Assembly: GCA_024709105.1 (NCBI GenBank)
Contig: JANJXJ010000113.1
Span: forward strand, 1-49,193
Length of the DNA stretch: 49,193 nt
Direction: 5' to 3'
From: Lentimicrobium sp.
Lineage (GTDB): Bacteria; Bacteroidota; Bacteroidia; Bacteroidales; Lentimicrobiaceae
This document shows positions 37,878 to 45,987 of the stretch, piece after piece. Both the position numbers and the translations under genes were made by a program. The notes below the pieces were generated by a model that searched no databases, had not been told where the DNA came from, and saw nothing but the letters and a program-made list of their open reading frames with translations. Every line of letters starts with the position of its first letter. Position 1 is the stretch's first letter.

Positions 37878-39338
37878 TTACATTCCAAAGCCGTAATAGG
37901 CCCGTGTTCTGTTGGGATATATGCCCTCTACAAGCACACCTCCCTTTTTGCTGGCAAGAGCGTTGGCCAGATCCTGTCGGTTAGTGATCCGTTTACCATC
38001 AATCTGAGTTATTATAAACCCTTGCCTGATTCCAGCATTGCGCAGCTTGCCATCTCCCAGTTTAGAGACCTGCAAGCCATTTTCAATACCGAGCTGAGAT
38101 TTCAATTCTTCACTCACAGGTTCAAAAGTAGCTCCCAAAACGGAGTCAACATCAACTTCTTCGCGTTTAACAGGTTTGGTATCTCCATCTCTGTTTCTTA
38201 AAGTAACGTTGAAGCTCAGGTCTTTATTATTTCTTTTAACAGCTACATTTACTTTGTCGCCAGGCCTGTGTTGTCCAACAATTTCAAGTAATTCGGAAGT
38301 TGAGTTTACTGCAACTCCTTCGATGTTCATGATAATATCTCCCGAACGTATACCTGCATCACGGGCCGAACCATTTTCGGTTACTTCGGCTACGTAAACA
38401 CCTCTGATGTCGCTAATACCTTGTTCTGCAGCAAGTTTGCTGTCAAGTTCGCGAATACTAACGCCCATAAACCCCCTTTGAACGGTTCCGAATTCCTTAA
38501 GGTCAGCAACAACTTTACGAACAATATTTGCAGGAATTGCAAAGGAATAACCCGCATAATAGCCTGTACCGGAAGCTATTGCTGCATTAACACCAACCAG
38601 TTCGCCCTGTGTGTTTACAAGGGCTCCTCCGCTGTTTCCGCGATTTACTGCTGCATCGGTTTGAATAAATGATTCAATTGCGCTGCCATCGGGTGAGCCC
38701 AGAATATTAATATTTCTGGCTTTGGCACTCACAATGCCGGCAGTTACTGTTGAAGTAAGATTAAAAGGATTTCCTACAGCCAAAACCCATTCGCCAACTT
38801 TCAGATGGTCAGAATTACCATAAACTGTGTAAGGCAGGTCCTTCGCATCTATTTTAAGTAAAGCCAGATCTGTAGATGGATCCAGGCCAACGATCTCGGC
38901 ATTGTATGTACGTTTATCATTCAGTGTTACTTCAACCTTATTAGATTCAGTTACAACGTGGTTGTTTGTAACAATGTAACCATCAGGCGAAATGATGACT
39001 CCAGAGCCTGTTGCAACAATGGGCGCACTCCCGCCTCTGGGGGAGCGATCTCCGAAGAAGTCATGAAAGTCAAAAAAATAATCATAAACACTGCTTTTGC
39101 GCTGATATTCAGTTTTAATATGCACAACAGCGTGAACGGTATTGGCCGCTGCCTCGGTAAAATCGGGCAGCACCATGGTAGAAACTGTGCCTGGCATGGA
39201 TGCCATATAAGCTGGAACCTGCTCTCTTTGAACAGATGATGTATCTTTTTCGTTTTTTCTGTCAATCAATGAGTAAGCTCCCAACGCTACAACTCCTCCG
39301 GCTATCGCAATCAAAAAACTACCTAAAATCTTTTTCAT
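37878..39338 (-). CDS. degP: Periplasmic serine protease, Do/DegP/HtrA family
   Basis: Envelope quality-control protease. The 486-aa protein begins with a membrane anchor or signal (about 4-24). The trypsin-like domain has the catalytic triad H127 (IVTNNHVV), D157 (STDLALLKI) and S236 (NRGNSGGAL). Two PDZ domains follow, at about 275-370 and 395-480. The order and length match the usual Do family. It lies downstream of a ~400-bp divergent region shared with dapF and upstream of the sigma factor gene, but a 175-base gap argues against co-transcription with rpoD. Confidence 0.96.
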   Translation of the reverse strand: MKKILGSFLIAIAGGVVALGAYSLIDRKNEKDTSSVQREQVPAYMASMPGTVSTMVLPDFTEAAANTVHAVVHIKTEYQRKSSVYDYFFDFHDFFGDRSPRGGSAPIVATGSGVIISPDGYIVTNNHVVTESNKVEVTLNDKRTYNAEIVGLDPSTDLALLKIDAKDLPYTVYGNSDHLKVGEWVLAVGNPFNLTSTVTAGIVSAKARNINILGSPDGSAIESFIQTDAAVNRGNSGGALVNTQGELVGVNAAIASGTGYYAGYSFAIPANIVRKVVADLKEFGTVQRGFMGVSIRELDSKLAAEQGISDIRGVYVAEVTENGSARDAGIRSGDIIMNIEGVAVNSTSELLEIVGQHRPGDKVNVAVKRNNKDLSFNVTLRNRDGDTKPVKREEVDVDSVLGATFEPVSEELKSQLGIENGLQVSKLGDGKLRNAGIRQGFIITQIDGKRITNRQDLANALASKKGGVLVEGIYPNRTRAYYGFGM

Positions 39339-39695
39339 TGGTGGTTAGTTTTAAAGTTTAACTTTCTTGGTTCTGTTTTTAGCTTGAAACAATATCAGCT
39401 ATGTGAGTATTTTAACGCAATTTGAATACCATTGTTACAAAAACTGCTGTTAAAAAATGTTAAGCATAGAGATACTTTCAATATTAATTTTGATTTGAGT
39501 CCATATGATTGTTCAAATTTAAGGGTTCAAAATTCCAGATGTTATAATCTGCTTTGATTCAAAAAGTTGAAATTTCGTTTTGGGATTGTAACGTCGGCAT
39601 GCATAAATCGTAAATAATTGTCTGTAGTTTCCTGTAAAAGATGGTTGATTCCCGAAATTTAACATGGAACTATTTTTTTATTATTTAGATATGGC
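39339..39695. other. Divergent region between htrA and dapF
   Basis: No gene was recognised. A perfect minus-strand -7 box TAAATTTG occurs at 39514-39521, but it lies 176 bases from the htrA start and lacks a well-placed TTG. The dapF promoter box follows at 39696. Confidence 0.4.
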
Positions 39696-39703
39696 TACCT
39701 TTG
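39696..39703 (+). promoter_or_regulatory. Bacteroidota -7 box (TACCTTTG) for dapF
   Basis: A perfect TAnnTTTG lies 35 bases upstream of the dapF ATG, with a T-rich tract at the -33 position (about 39671-39679) rather than a clear TTG. It likely drives the dapF-GNAT-mltG unit. Confidence 0.55.
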
Positions 39704-39738
39704 ACGCTTGGGATAAACTGACAAATTGTCAATAATCA

Positions 39739-40515
39739 ATGAAACCATTTCAAAAGTTCCATGGTTCCGGCAACGATTTTGTGATGATTGACGGCCGGGA
39801 ATGGGGATCGGAACTAACAACAGAAAGAATTGCTCAAATCTGTAACCGGCACCTGGGAATTGGTGCTGATGGGCTGATTATTATACAGCCAGTAGCTGGC
39901 TATGATTTTGAAATGGTGTATTTTAACTCCGATGGCAGTTCAGCTAAAATGTGTGGAAATGGTGCCCGGTGTGCGGTAGCTTTTGCTTTTTCCTGCGGAT
40001 TTTGTTCAGGAACTGCCAGCTTCCTCGCCGGCGACGGGCCACATACTGCCTCATTGAAACTTACTTCTGAAAATGAATGGATGGTTGAAGTGAGTATAAT
40101 AGATGTTGATCTGCCGCAAGTTGCAGGAGCACGAACTGAAATAGATACCGGAACCCCGCATTTGGTTATCTTATGCGAAAACCCTGACGATATTGACACT
40201 TTGGCAGAAGGACAGAAAATAAGATATTCTTCCGAATATTTAACCAATGGTATAAATATCAACTGGTTAAGAGTTTCTGAAGATAAATTGAGGGTCAGAA
40301 CTTACGAGAGGGGCGTTGAAGCAGAGACACTTTCGTGCGGAACAGGGGTGACAGCATGTGCTGTAATTGCCACTATGCAAACCGGGAAAACAGATTGGGT
40401 TGTTGAAACAAACGGAGGTACACTTATGGTAACCATGGCCCGGGATGCAGGAACCATGAGAAATATCAGGCTAAGAGGGCCTGCTGTAAGGGTGTTTGCA
40501 GGAAATCTGTCTTAA
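39739..40515 (+). CDS. dapF: Diaminopimelate epimerase
   Basis: Converts LL- to meso-diaminopimelate for lysine and peptidoglycan synthesis. The 258-aa protein has the two catalytic cysteines: C72 in AKMCGNGARC and C200 in ETLSCGTGVTAC. The N-terminus FQKFHGSGNDFVMID and NSDGSSA are family signatures. It is the first gene of a plus-strand unit followed by a GNAT acetyltransferase (53 bases) and mltG (2 bases), linking precursor supply to cell-wall glycan processing. Confidence 0.97.
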   Translation: MKPFQKFHGSGNDFVMIDGREWGSELTTERIAQICNRHLGIGADGLIIIQPVAGYDFEMVYFNSDGSSAKMCGNGARCAVAFAFSCGFCSGTASFLAGDGPHTASLKLTSENEWMVEVSIIDVDLPQVAGARTEIDTGTPHLVILCENPDDIDTLAEGQKIRYSSEYLTNGININWLRVSEDKLRVRTYERGVEAETLSCGTGVTACAVIATMQTGKTDWVVETNGGTLMVTMARDAGTMRNIRLRGPAVRVFAGNLS

Positions 40516-40568
40516 GAATAAGGTATTACCTTTATACGGATTTTCCGATAAATGTTGAGCTAAATAAA

Positions 40569-41093
40569 ATGAAGGGGGATTCTATCTTTTTAAGAGCACT
40601 TGAACCAACAGATATTGATCTGCTCTATCTGTGGGAAAATGACGTCAGCCTGTGGAAGGTGAGCAACACTTTTGCTCCGTTTTCCCGCTTTTCACTTGAA
40701 CAATATGTCATTAATTCCGGATCTGACATTTTTGCCAGCCGTCAGCTCAGGCTGATGATTTGTAATGTTCAGAACCCCGGAATAGTTGTTGGCGCCATTG
40801 ACCTTTTTGATTTTGACCCCTATCATTTGAGGGCTGGCGTAGGAATTGTTATTACTGCAGGTGAAAGGCAAAAAGGATACGCTGCTGAAGCATTAAAAAT
40901 TCTTGAAGAGTATTGTTTTAAAACACTTTGCCTTCATCAGTTGTACTGCAATATCTCTGAAGATAACCTGAATAGCCGCGCACTTTTTGAGAAATCAGGT
41001 TATGTTTTTGCCGGTGAAAAAAGAGAGTGGCTAAAAGATTCAGCAGGTTGGAAAAGCGAACTTATCTTTCAAAAAATCAATAAACTTCCCTGA
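40569..41093 (+). CDS. GNAT family N-acetyltransferase (RimJ/RimL-like)
   Basis: The 174-aa protein has the acetyltransferase_3 layout: IFLRALEPTDIDLLYLWEND at the start, a central GIVVGAIDLFDFDPYHLRAGVGIVI strand pair, the acetyl-CoA loop GERQKGYAAEALKIL and HQLYCNISEDNLNSRALFEKSGY. It likely acetylates an amine on a small molecule or protein N-terminus; the substrate is not evident. It lies between dapF and mltG, with its stop two bases before the mltG ATG. Confidence 0.92.
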   Translation: MKGDSIFLRALEPTDIDLLYLWENDVSLWKVSNTFAPFSRFSLEQYVINSGSDIFASRQLRLMICNVQNPGIVVGAIDLFDFDPYHLRAGVGIVITAGERQKGYAAEALKILEEYCFKTLCLHQLYCNISEDNLNSRALFEKSGYVFAGEKREWLKDSAGWKSELIFQKINKLP

Positions 41094-41095
41094 AA

Positions 41096-42178
41096 ATGAG
41101 TGAGTATTATCATCCACGTTACAGCAATTCAAAGAGCCGCAGATCAAAACCATGGCGGGTAATTTTTGTAATTTTTTTGCTTTTGCTGATATTGGGCGGA
41201 GTCGCAGTTTGGAAATCTTATTCGGTTTTACTTGATCCTAATGTTTATACCGGTTCAGAATCCGAAGCGTTTATTAATATTCCGACAGGAAGTAATTTTG
41301 AGGATGTAAAAAAGATTCTTTATGATAATAAACTGATTAACAGTAAAACCAATTTTGAAATTGTTGCAAAACTCAGAAAGTATGACATTTCGGTAAAACC
41401 TGGCCGCTACCGGTTAACAGATGATATGGGGAATCTCGATCTGGTTCGTATGCTCAGATCGGGGAATCAGGCGCCTGTTAAGGTGATTTTTAATAATATC
41501 AGAACCCCTGAACAGCTGGCAGGCCGGATTTCAGCTCAGATAGAAGCAGATTCTGCATCAATAATCTCCCTTATAAATAATGCAGAGTTTCTTGATTCAC
41601 TTGGTGTTACAAGAAACAGCATATTTACCATTCTTATTCCAAATACTTATGAATTTTACTGGAATACGAATGCAAGGACATTTTTGGAAAGGATGAAACG
41701 CGAGTCGGAGAAATTTTGGCAGGGGAGTCGTGATAAACGTCTTGAAATCATTAACCTTAACCGGCACGAAGTGATAACCCTGGCCTCAATTGTTGAAAAA
41801 GAGACCAATATGAATGATGAAAAAGCGAGGGTTGCCGGTGTTTATATGAACCGCCTGAAAAACGGGTGGTTGCTCGAAGCAGATCCTACACTGGTATTTG
41901 CACACGGCGATTTTGAGATCAAGCGGGTACTTAATGTACATAAGGAAATAGAATCTCCTTATAATACCTACAAAAACAAGGGATTACCCCCGGGGCCAAT
42001 CTACCTGCCTTCCATTGCTTCTATTGATGCTGTTTTGAATTACGAACAACATGATTATATGTTTTTTTGCGCAAGCGACGATTTTTCAGGATATCATAGC
42101 TTTGCCAAAACCCTTGAACAGCATGGAGTTAACGCACGCAGATACCGGGCTGCACTCGACAGGCGAAACATACGATAA
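41096..42178 (+). CDS. mltG: Endolytic transglycosylase MltG
   Basis: Inner-membrane lytic transglycosylase that cuts nascent peptidoglycan strands to release new chains. The 360-aa protein has a cytoplasmic basic start, one membrane helix (about 22-40), a LysM-like region (about 55-125) with IPTGSNFEDVKKILYD, and the YceG catalytic domain. The catalytic glutamate is E234 in ASIVEKET; GVYMNRLKNGWLLEADPT and PYNTYKNKGLPPGPI are family signatures. It is third in the unit with dapF and the GNAT gene. Confidence 0.96.
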   Translation: MSEYYHPRYSNSKSRRSKPWRVIFVIFLLLLILGGVAVWKSYSVLLDPNVYTGSESEAFINIPTGSNFEDVKKILYDNKLINSKTNFEIVAKLRKYDISVKPGRYRLTDDMGNLDLVRMLRSGNQAPVKVIFNNIRTPEQLAGRISAQIEADSASIISLINNAEFLDSLGVTRNSIFTILIPNTYEFYWNTNARTFLERMKRESEKFWQGSRDKRLEIINLNRHEVITLASIVEKETNMNDEKARVAGVYMNRLKNGWLLEADPTLVFAHGDFEIKRVLNVHKEIESPYNTYKNKGLPPGPIYLPSIASIDAVLNYEQHDYMFFCASDDFSGYHSFAKTLEQHGVNARRYRAALDRRNIR

Positions 42179-42229
42179 TCAGTTTATTATTTCATCCTGC
42201 CAAAGTCAGCAAGAATTTAACATTTCTTT

Positions 42230-42264
42230 TTGATCCCTGATTCTATTCATTCACCTTATATTTG
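42230..42264 (+). promoter_or_regulatory. Candidate promoter for the phosphomannomutase gene
   Basis: A perfect -7 box TATATTTG lies at 42257-42264, with TTG at 42230-42232 (spacing 24, a little long). It sits 40 bases upstream of ATG 42304, and there is no terminator between it and mltG. Confidence 0.45.
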
Positions 42265-42303
42265 CTAAAAAATCATTTTGTCTCTTGTACAAACTGTAAA
42301 CTT

Positions 42304-43671
42304 ATGAGAAAAGCATTTAAAGCTTACGACATACGCGGTGTATACAACCGTGATTTTAATGGAAGCGACGTATATAAAATTGGTTTTTTTCTGCCTGATT
42401 TGCTTGGTGCAGAAACAATTCTTATTGGACATGATGTAAGAGAATCCTCTTCCGAAATTCTTGAATTTCTGTGTAAAGGAATAACTGATGCAGGCGCCGA
42501 TGTTCATGTGGCAGGTGAATGCACCACTCCCATGATTTACTGGGCAACAGCAAAATTTGATTATCAGGCTTCGGTCATGATAACTGCATCGCATAATCCT
42601 GCTCAATATAATGGTTTAAAAATCAGCCGTGCTGATGCTCTTCCCGTGGGTTTTGATTCAGGGTTATCTGAACTGCTGGAAATGGCAGAAAATGATGCAA
42701 TTGTGCCGGCAGCCATTCCGGGAACTTACAGTAATTTTTCTTTCAAACAGGATTATCTTGACTTTTTAAATAATTACAAAACTGATTTCAGCAATCTTAA
42801 TATCGCAGTTGATTGTTCAAATGGTATGGGTTCCCTGCTTATCAGAGATCTGCTGGGGGATTCTCCTCATTACATTTTCGAAGAACGGGATGGTAGCTTT
42901 CCCAACCACCAACCCAATCCATTGGAAGAAGAAAATGTGGCCGATCTTAAAAAACTTGTTCTTCAAAACTCCTGTGATATAGGGCTGATTTTCGATGGTG
43001 ATGCCGACCGGGTAATGTTTGTTGACGAAAAGGGGATTTTTATTCAACCCGATATGATGATTGCCATTTTAGCAGATTATTTTTCGGCACAGGGACAGGA
43101 AGGCAAAGCCATTCAGGATATAAGAACCTCGAAATCGGTTACTGAATATGTTGAGGAGAAAGGATTTGAAATGGAAATGTGGAGGGTAGGGAGAGCATAT
43201 GCGGCTTTAAAATTGAGAGAAATCAATGGGTTATTCGGAGGCGAACTGGCAGGACATTATTATTTCAGGGATTTTTATTTCTCGGATTCAGCTTATCTTA
43301 CTGCGCTGATAGTATTGGGCGAGGTGAGCAAACTAAAAAAGGCAGGGAGTTCCTTGTCGGAAAAAATCAAAACAATCAGCAGATACTTCGGGACTGGTGA
43401 AATGAACTTTCATATAGACAGGAAAGCAGAGGCAATGAATGCGCTCAAAGAGGCTTTTTCTGAAAAAGAAGCGGCTGTTTCTTTCTATGATTTCGATGGA
43501 TACAGGGTTGAATTTAAGGATTGGTGGTTTAATGTAAGGCCTTCAAATACTGAGCCATATCTGCGTTTTCTGGCAGAAGCGCGCAGCCCTGAACTTATAT
43601 CAGAGATAAAAGAACTGGCCCTGAAAGTTCTGGCTCCGTTCATTGTTGAAGGAGAACATACACATGCTTAA
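42304..43671 (+). CDS. manB: Phosphomannomutase/phosphoglucomutase
   Basis: Alpha-D-phosphohexomutase, interconverting hexose 1- and 6-phosphates for sugar-nucleotide synthesis. The start is ATG 42304 (455 aa), giving the family N-terminus FKAYDIRGVYN; a frame from 42262 adds non-family residues. The catalytic phosphoserine is S96 in TASHNPAQYNG, the metal-binding loop is DGDADR at 231-236, sugar binding is in GGELAGHYYF, and phosphate binding is in RPSNTEPYLRF. Whether glucose, mannose or both are used cannot be told. The downstream gene overlaps its last 8 bases. Confidence 0.92.
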   Translation: MRKAFKAYDIRGVYNRDFNGSDVYKIGFFLPDLLGAETILIGHDVRESSSEILEFLCKGITDAGADVHVAGECTTPMIYWATAKFDYQASVMITASHNPAQYNGLKISRADALPVGFDSGLSELLEMAENDAIVPAAIPGTYSNFSFKQDYLDFLNNYKTDFSNLNIAVDCSNGMGSLLIRDLLGDSPHYIFEERDGSFPNHQPNPLEEENVADLKKLVLQNSCDIGLIFDGDADRVMFVDEKGIFIQPDMMIAILADYFSAQGQEGKAIQDIRTSKSVTEYVEEKGFEMEMWRVGRAYAALKLREINGLFGGELAGHYYFRDFYFSDSAYLTALIVLGEVSKLKKAGSSLSEKIKTISRYFGTGEMNFHIDRKAEAMNALKEAFSEKEAAVSFYDFDGYRVEFKDWWFNVRPSNTEPYLRFLAEARSPELISEIKELALKVLAPFIVEGEHTHA

Positions 43672-44587
43672 ATTGCTGCATTTTCCTGCATTACTCTTAC
43701 TGGTATTTTCTTTTCATGTAAAAGTAAATGCTCAGGATGGCAATTTGAGTAATGATTCTGCTGTCTTAAACAGGGGCAGGCTTCACGGATTGCTGATAGG
43801 AGGAGGCGTTGCTTATGCCGGAAGCATGACAGGGCTTTATCATTTGTGGTATAAGAACTATCCGCAAAGCAGTTTTCATTTTATCAACGACAATAAAGAA
43901 TGGTTGTTTATGGATAAGTTTGGCCATGCAACCTCGACGTATTACATTGGTCTGATAGGCTATGAATCATTGAAATGGGCCGGAGTTGATGAGCGAAAAT
44001 CTGCTATTTATGGAGGAAGTATTGGTTTTTTCTATCTTACTGTAATTGAAATTCTCGATGGTTTTTCAAAGGAATGGGGTGCATCGGGTGGCGACCTGAT
44101 CGCCAATAGTGCCGGAACCGCTTTGTTTATCTCACAACAGTTGGTATGGAAAGAACAAAGAATCAAGCTTAAATGGTCGTTTCATCCAACCAAGTATGCC
44201 CAATACAATCCTGAACAACTCGGTAGCAATTTTGCTACACGTATGCTGAAAGATTATAATGGGCAAACAATGTGGTTGTCAGCAAATGTGTCATCATTTA
44301 TGCCTGAAAAATCAAGGTTTCCCAAGTGGTTAAACGTTGCGGTGGGCTACGGTGCCGAAGGTATGACAGGGGCAATAACCAATCCATCAATAGTTGATGG
44401 CAACTTTGTTCCCGGATTTGACAGATACAGACAATTCTATTTTGCACCTGATATTGACCTCGGAAAGATAAAAACCGGCAATTCAACTCTTAATTTTATG
44501 CTTAAGCTGGTGGGTTTTATCAAAGTTCCGCTTCCGGCTCTTGAAATAAATAAAAACGGAGTAAAATTCCATCCTGTTTACTTCTGA
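43664..44587 (+). CDS. DUF2279 family secreted/periplasmic protein
   Basis: The start is ATG 43664, overlapping the mutase gene by 8 bases, with GGAG at 43651-43654 as ribosome-binding site (307 aa). A signal peptide covers about residues 1-22 (LLHFPALLLLVFSFHVKVNA, then QDG). The conserved core has NDNKEWLFMDKFGHATSTYY, RKSAIYGGSIGFFYLTVIEILDGFS and GASGGDLIANSAGTALF, typical of DUF2279 (YfiM-like), with invariant His and Asp-rich patches. The C-terminal part is beta-rich with aromatic residues. The function is unknown; translational coupling to the sugar mutase suggests, but does not prove, an envelope glycan link. Confidence 0.85.
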   Translation: MLKLLHFPALLLLVFSFHVKVNAQDGNLSNDSAVLNRGRLHGLLIGGGVAYAGSMTGLYHLWYKNYPQSSFHFINDNKEWLFMDKFGHATSTYYIGLIGYESLKWAGVDERKSAIYGGSIGFFYLTVIEILDGFSKEWGASGGDLIANSAGTALFISQQLVWKEQRIKLKWSFHPTKYAQYNPEQLGSNFATRMLKDYNGQTMWLSANVSSFMPEKSRFPKWLNVAVGYGAEGMTGAITNPSIVDGNFVPGFDRYRQFYFAPDIDLGKIKTGNSTLNFMLKLVGFIKVPLPALEINKNGVKFHPVYF

Positions 44588-44605
44588 TAAGTGCACCAGA
44601 TATTT

Positions 44606-45196
44606 TTACGCAAGTATTGCTGTAAGCTGTTCGTCAAGATTTGCGATAAAAGTTTTGTAATCATTGGGCTGCAACCTGTTGAGATAATGCAATAACAATC
44701 CGGCCATTGAATTTTTTAAAATCAGAGTTGTTGTTTTTGCTGTTTGACTGCTTATTATATTATTCCTGATCAAATGCTCAAAATCTTCCTGAGTTATTCT
44801 GTCAACCAGTTCATAAATTAGTTTTGCTGAAGACTGATTGGCAACCGGATTGTTTATTCTTTCAATAAAACAAAGTTCAAAAATGCCCGGATATTGAACA
44901 AAATAACCGGCAAGTGATTTCATTGATGATTTTATTCTGTCTTTCCCGGGCTGATGTTTAGCAGACTGTTCTGCTGCCATTGCCTCACATTCATTTAAAA
45001 AACCACTTACACAAATAAAAACCAATTCATTCAGATCTTTGAAATAATTATATAGGGTAGCATACGAATACCCTGCTCTTTCAGAAACAGATCTGACATT
45101 AACTGCCTTAAGGCCTTCGCCTTTTAATATCTCGCTGGCTGCTTCAATAAAATAGCCACGCATTCTTTTTTCCTGTAGTTCTTTGTTGCTCGTCAT
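44606..45196 (-). CDS. TetR family transcriptional regulator
   Basis: The 196-aa protein has an N-terminal TetR helix-turn-helix (about 12-58) with RGYFIEAASEILKGEGLKAV and VRSVSERAGYSYATLYNYFKDLNEL, and an all-helical C-terminal ligand/dimer domain. The inducer and targets are unknown; no efflux or enzyme gene lies divergently next to it. A perfect palindrome overlaps its own promoter region, suggesting autorepression. Transcription converges on the DUF2279 gene 18 bases away. Confidence 0.93.
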   Translation of the reverse strand: MTSNKELQEKRMRGYFIEAASEILKGEGLKAVNVRSVSERAGYSYATLYNYFKDLNELVFICVSGFLNECEAMAAEQSAKHQPGKDRIKSSMKSLAGYFVQYPGIFELCFIERINNPVANQSSAKLIYELVDRITQEDFEHLIRNNIISSQTAKTTTLILKNSMAGLLLHYLNRLQPNDYKTFIANLDEQLTAILA

Positions 45197-45218
45197 TGTA
45201 AGATAAGTTAATTTTATG

Positions 45219-45226
45219 CAAAGATA
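45219..45226 (-). promoter_or_regulatory. -7 box (TATCTTTG) of the tetR-like gene
   Basis: A perfect TAnnTTTG on the minus strand lies 23 bases upstream of the ATG at 45196. A TTG (45250-45252) is 23 bases further upstream, within the palindrome listed next. Confidence 0.5.
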
Positions 45227-45244
45227 TTAATAATAATTTATAAA

Positions 45245-45259
45245 ATTAACAATGTTAAT
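45245..45259. promoter_or_regulatory. Candidate TetR operator palindrome
   Basis: ATTAACA-A-TGTTAAT is a perfect 7-1-7 inverted repeat located over the -33 region of the tetR-like gene, as expected for an autoregulatory TetR-family operator. Confidence 0.5.
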
Positions 45260-45275
45260 AAAAATAACAAAATAT

Positions 45276-45294
45276 AACCCGGCAAAGCCGGGTT
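45276..45294 (-). terminator. Intrinsic terminator after the DUF4332 gene
   Basis: AACCCGGC (45276-45283) and GCCGGGTT (45287-45294) form a perfect 8-bp stem with a 3-base loop. On the minus strand it is followed by the AT-rich TATATTTTGTTATTTTT. It lies nine bases after the stop at 45303. Confidence 0.8.
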
Positions 45295-45302
45295 ACATTG
45301 AA

Positions 45303-45707
45303 TTAGTAAGTTACAACAGGCTCCAGATTTTTGGCCTGCTCAATAAAGTCAGCAACTTTATCAGATGAAGGAACAACTCTGGTAAGGTTTTTTGAAGCAT
45401 TCACTTCTTCAAGTTTCGCGTGGAGGTTTTCGGCATTGCGGGTGCGCAATTCTTTCACAGTGTCAACTCCGGCAGCTTTAAGAAGTTCAGCAAACTGAGA
45501 TGCAACTCCTTTGATTCTGAAAAGGTCTGCCATATTCACCCAGTCAAGGATTTTACCTTCGTCAATGCCGCTTGCTTCAGCAATCGCCGAACGGCCTTTT
45601 TTTGAGGCTCCTTCTTTAAGTAAGCCTTCAACAGTTGTTATTCCTGCTTTTCCAAGTTTTTCCTGGAATACCGGGCCAATGCCCTCGATGTCTGCAATTG
45701 ATGCCAT
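45303..45707 (-). CDS. DUF4332 helix-hairpin-helix protein
   Basis: The 134-aa protein starts at ATG 45707, giving MASIADIEGIGPVFQEKLGKAG; an upstream frame to 45743 adds residues outside the domain. Two tandem helix-hairpin-helix units are visible: IEGIGPVFQEKLGKAGITTVEGLL near the start and FRIKGVASQFAELLKAAGVDTVKEL in the middle, the pattern of DUF4332 proteins. Such units bind nucleic acids or proteins without sequence specificity. The function is unknown. It is monocistronic, with a terminator after it. Confidence 0.88.
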   Translation of the reverse strand: MASIADIEGIGPVFQEKLGKAGITTVEGLLKEGASKKGRSAIAEASGIDEGKILDWVNMADLFRIKGVASQFAELLKAAGVDTVKELRTRNAENLHAKLEEVNASKNLTRVVPSSDKVADFIEQAKNLEPVVTY

Positions 45708-45743
45708 AATTTCTGGTTTTAACTGTAAAACTAACATATTCAT

Positions 45744-45911
45744 GAAAAGATTGTTTACCAGATCATTGTTATTTGATGAATGATATTTGTCAAATTAGAC
45801 TTAAATTAACATTGCTACCTGTTTTCTGCATTAGATGAACTTCATGCCGGGTTCGTGACATTCATAAAGTTTAATATGAAAATACAATCCTGTGTGTTTT
45901 TTAATAAAAAG
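45744..45911. other. Intergenic region upstream of the DUF4332 gene
   Basis: AT-rich with no gene or recognised RNA. No full TAnnTTTG was found for the minus-strand DUF4332 gene. Confidence 0.4.
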
Positions 45912-45944
45912 AAAAGAAGCAAGCCTTTTTCTATGGCTTGCTTC
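45912..45944 (-). terminator. Intrinsic terminator after the C1 peptidase gene
   Basis: GAAGCAAGCC (45916-45925) pairs perfectly with GGCTTGCTTC (45935-45944). On the minus strand the stem is followed by TTTTCTTTTTATT. It lies about 44 bases after the stop at 45988. Confidence 0.85.
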
Positions 45945-45987
45945 ATGTAAAAAATAATATTTTTTTGTTGAGTCAATAACCAAACGT

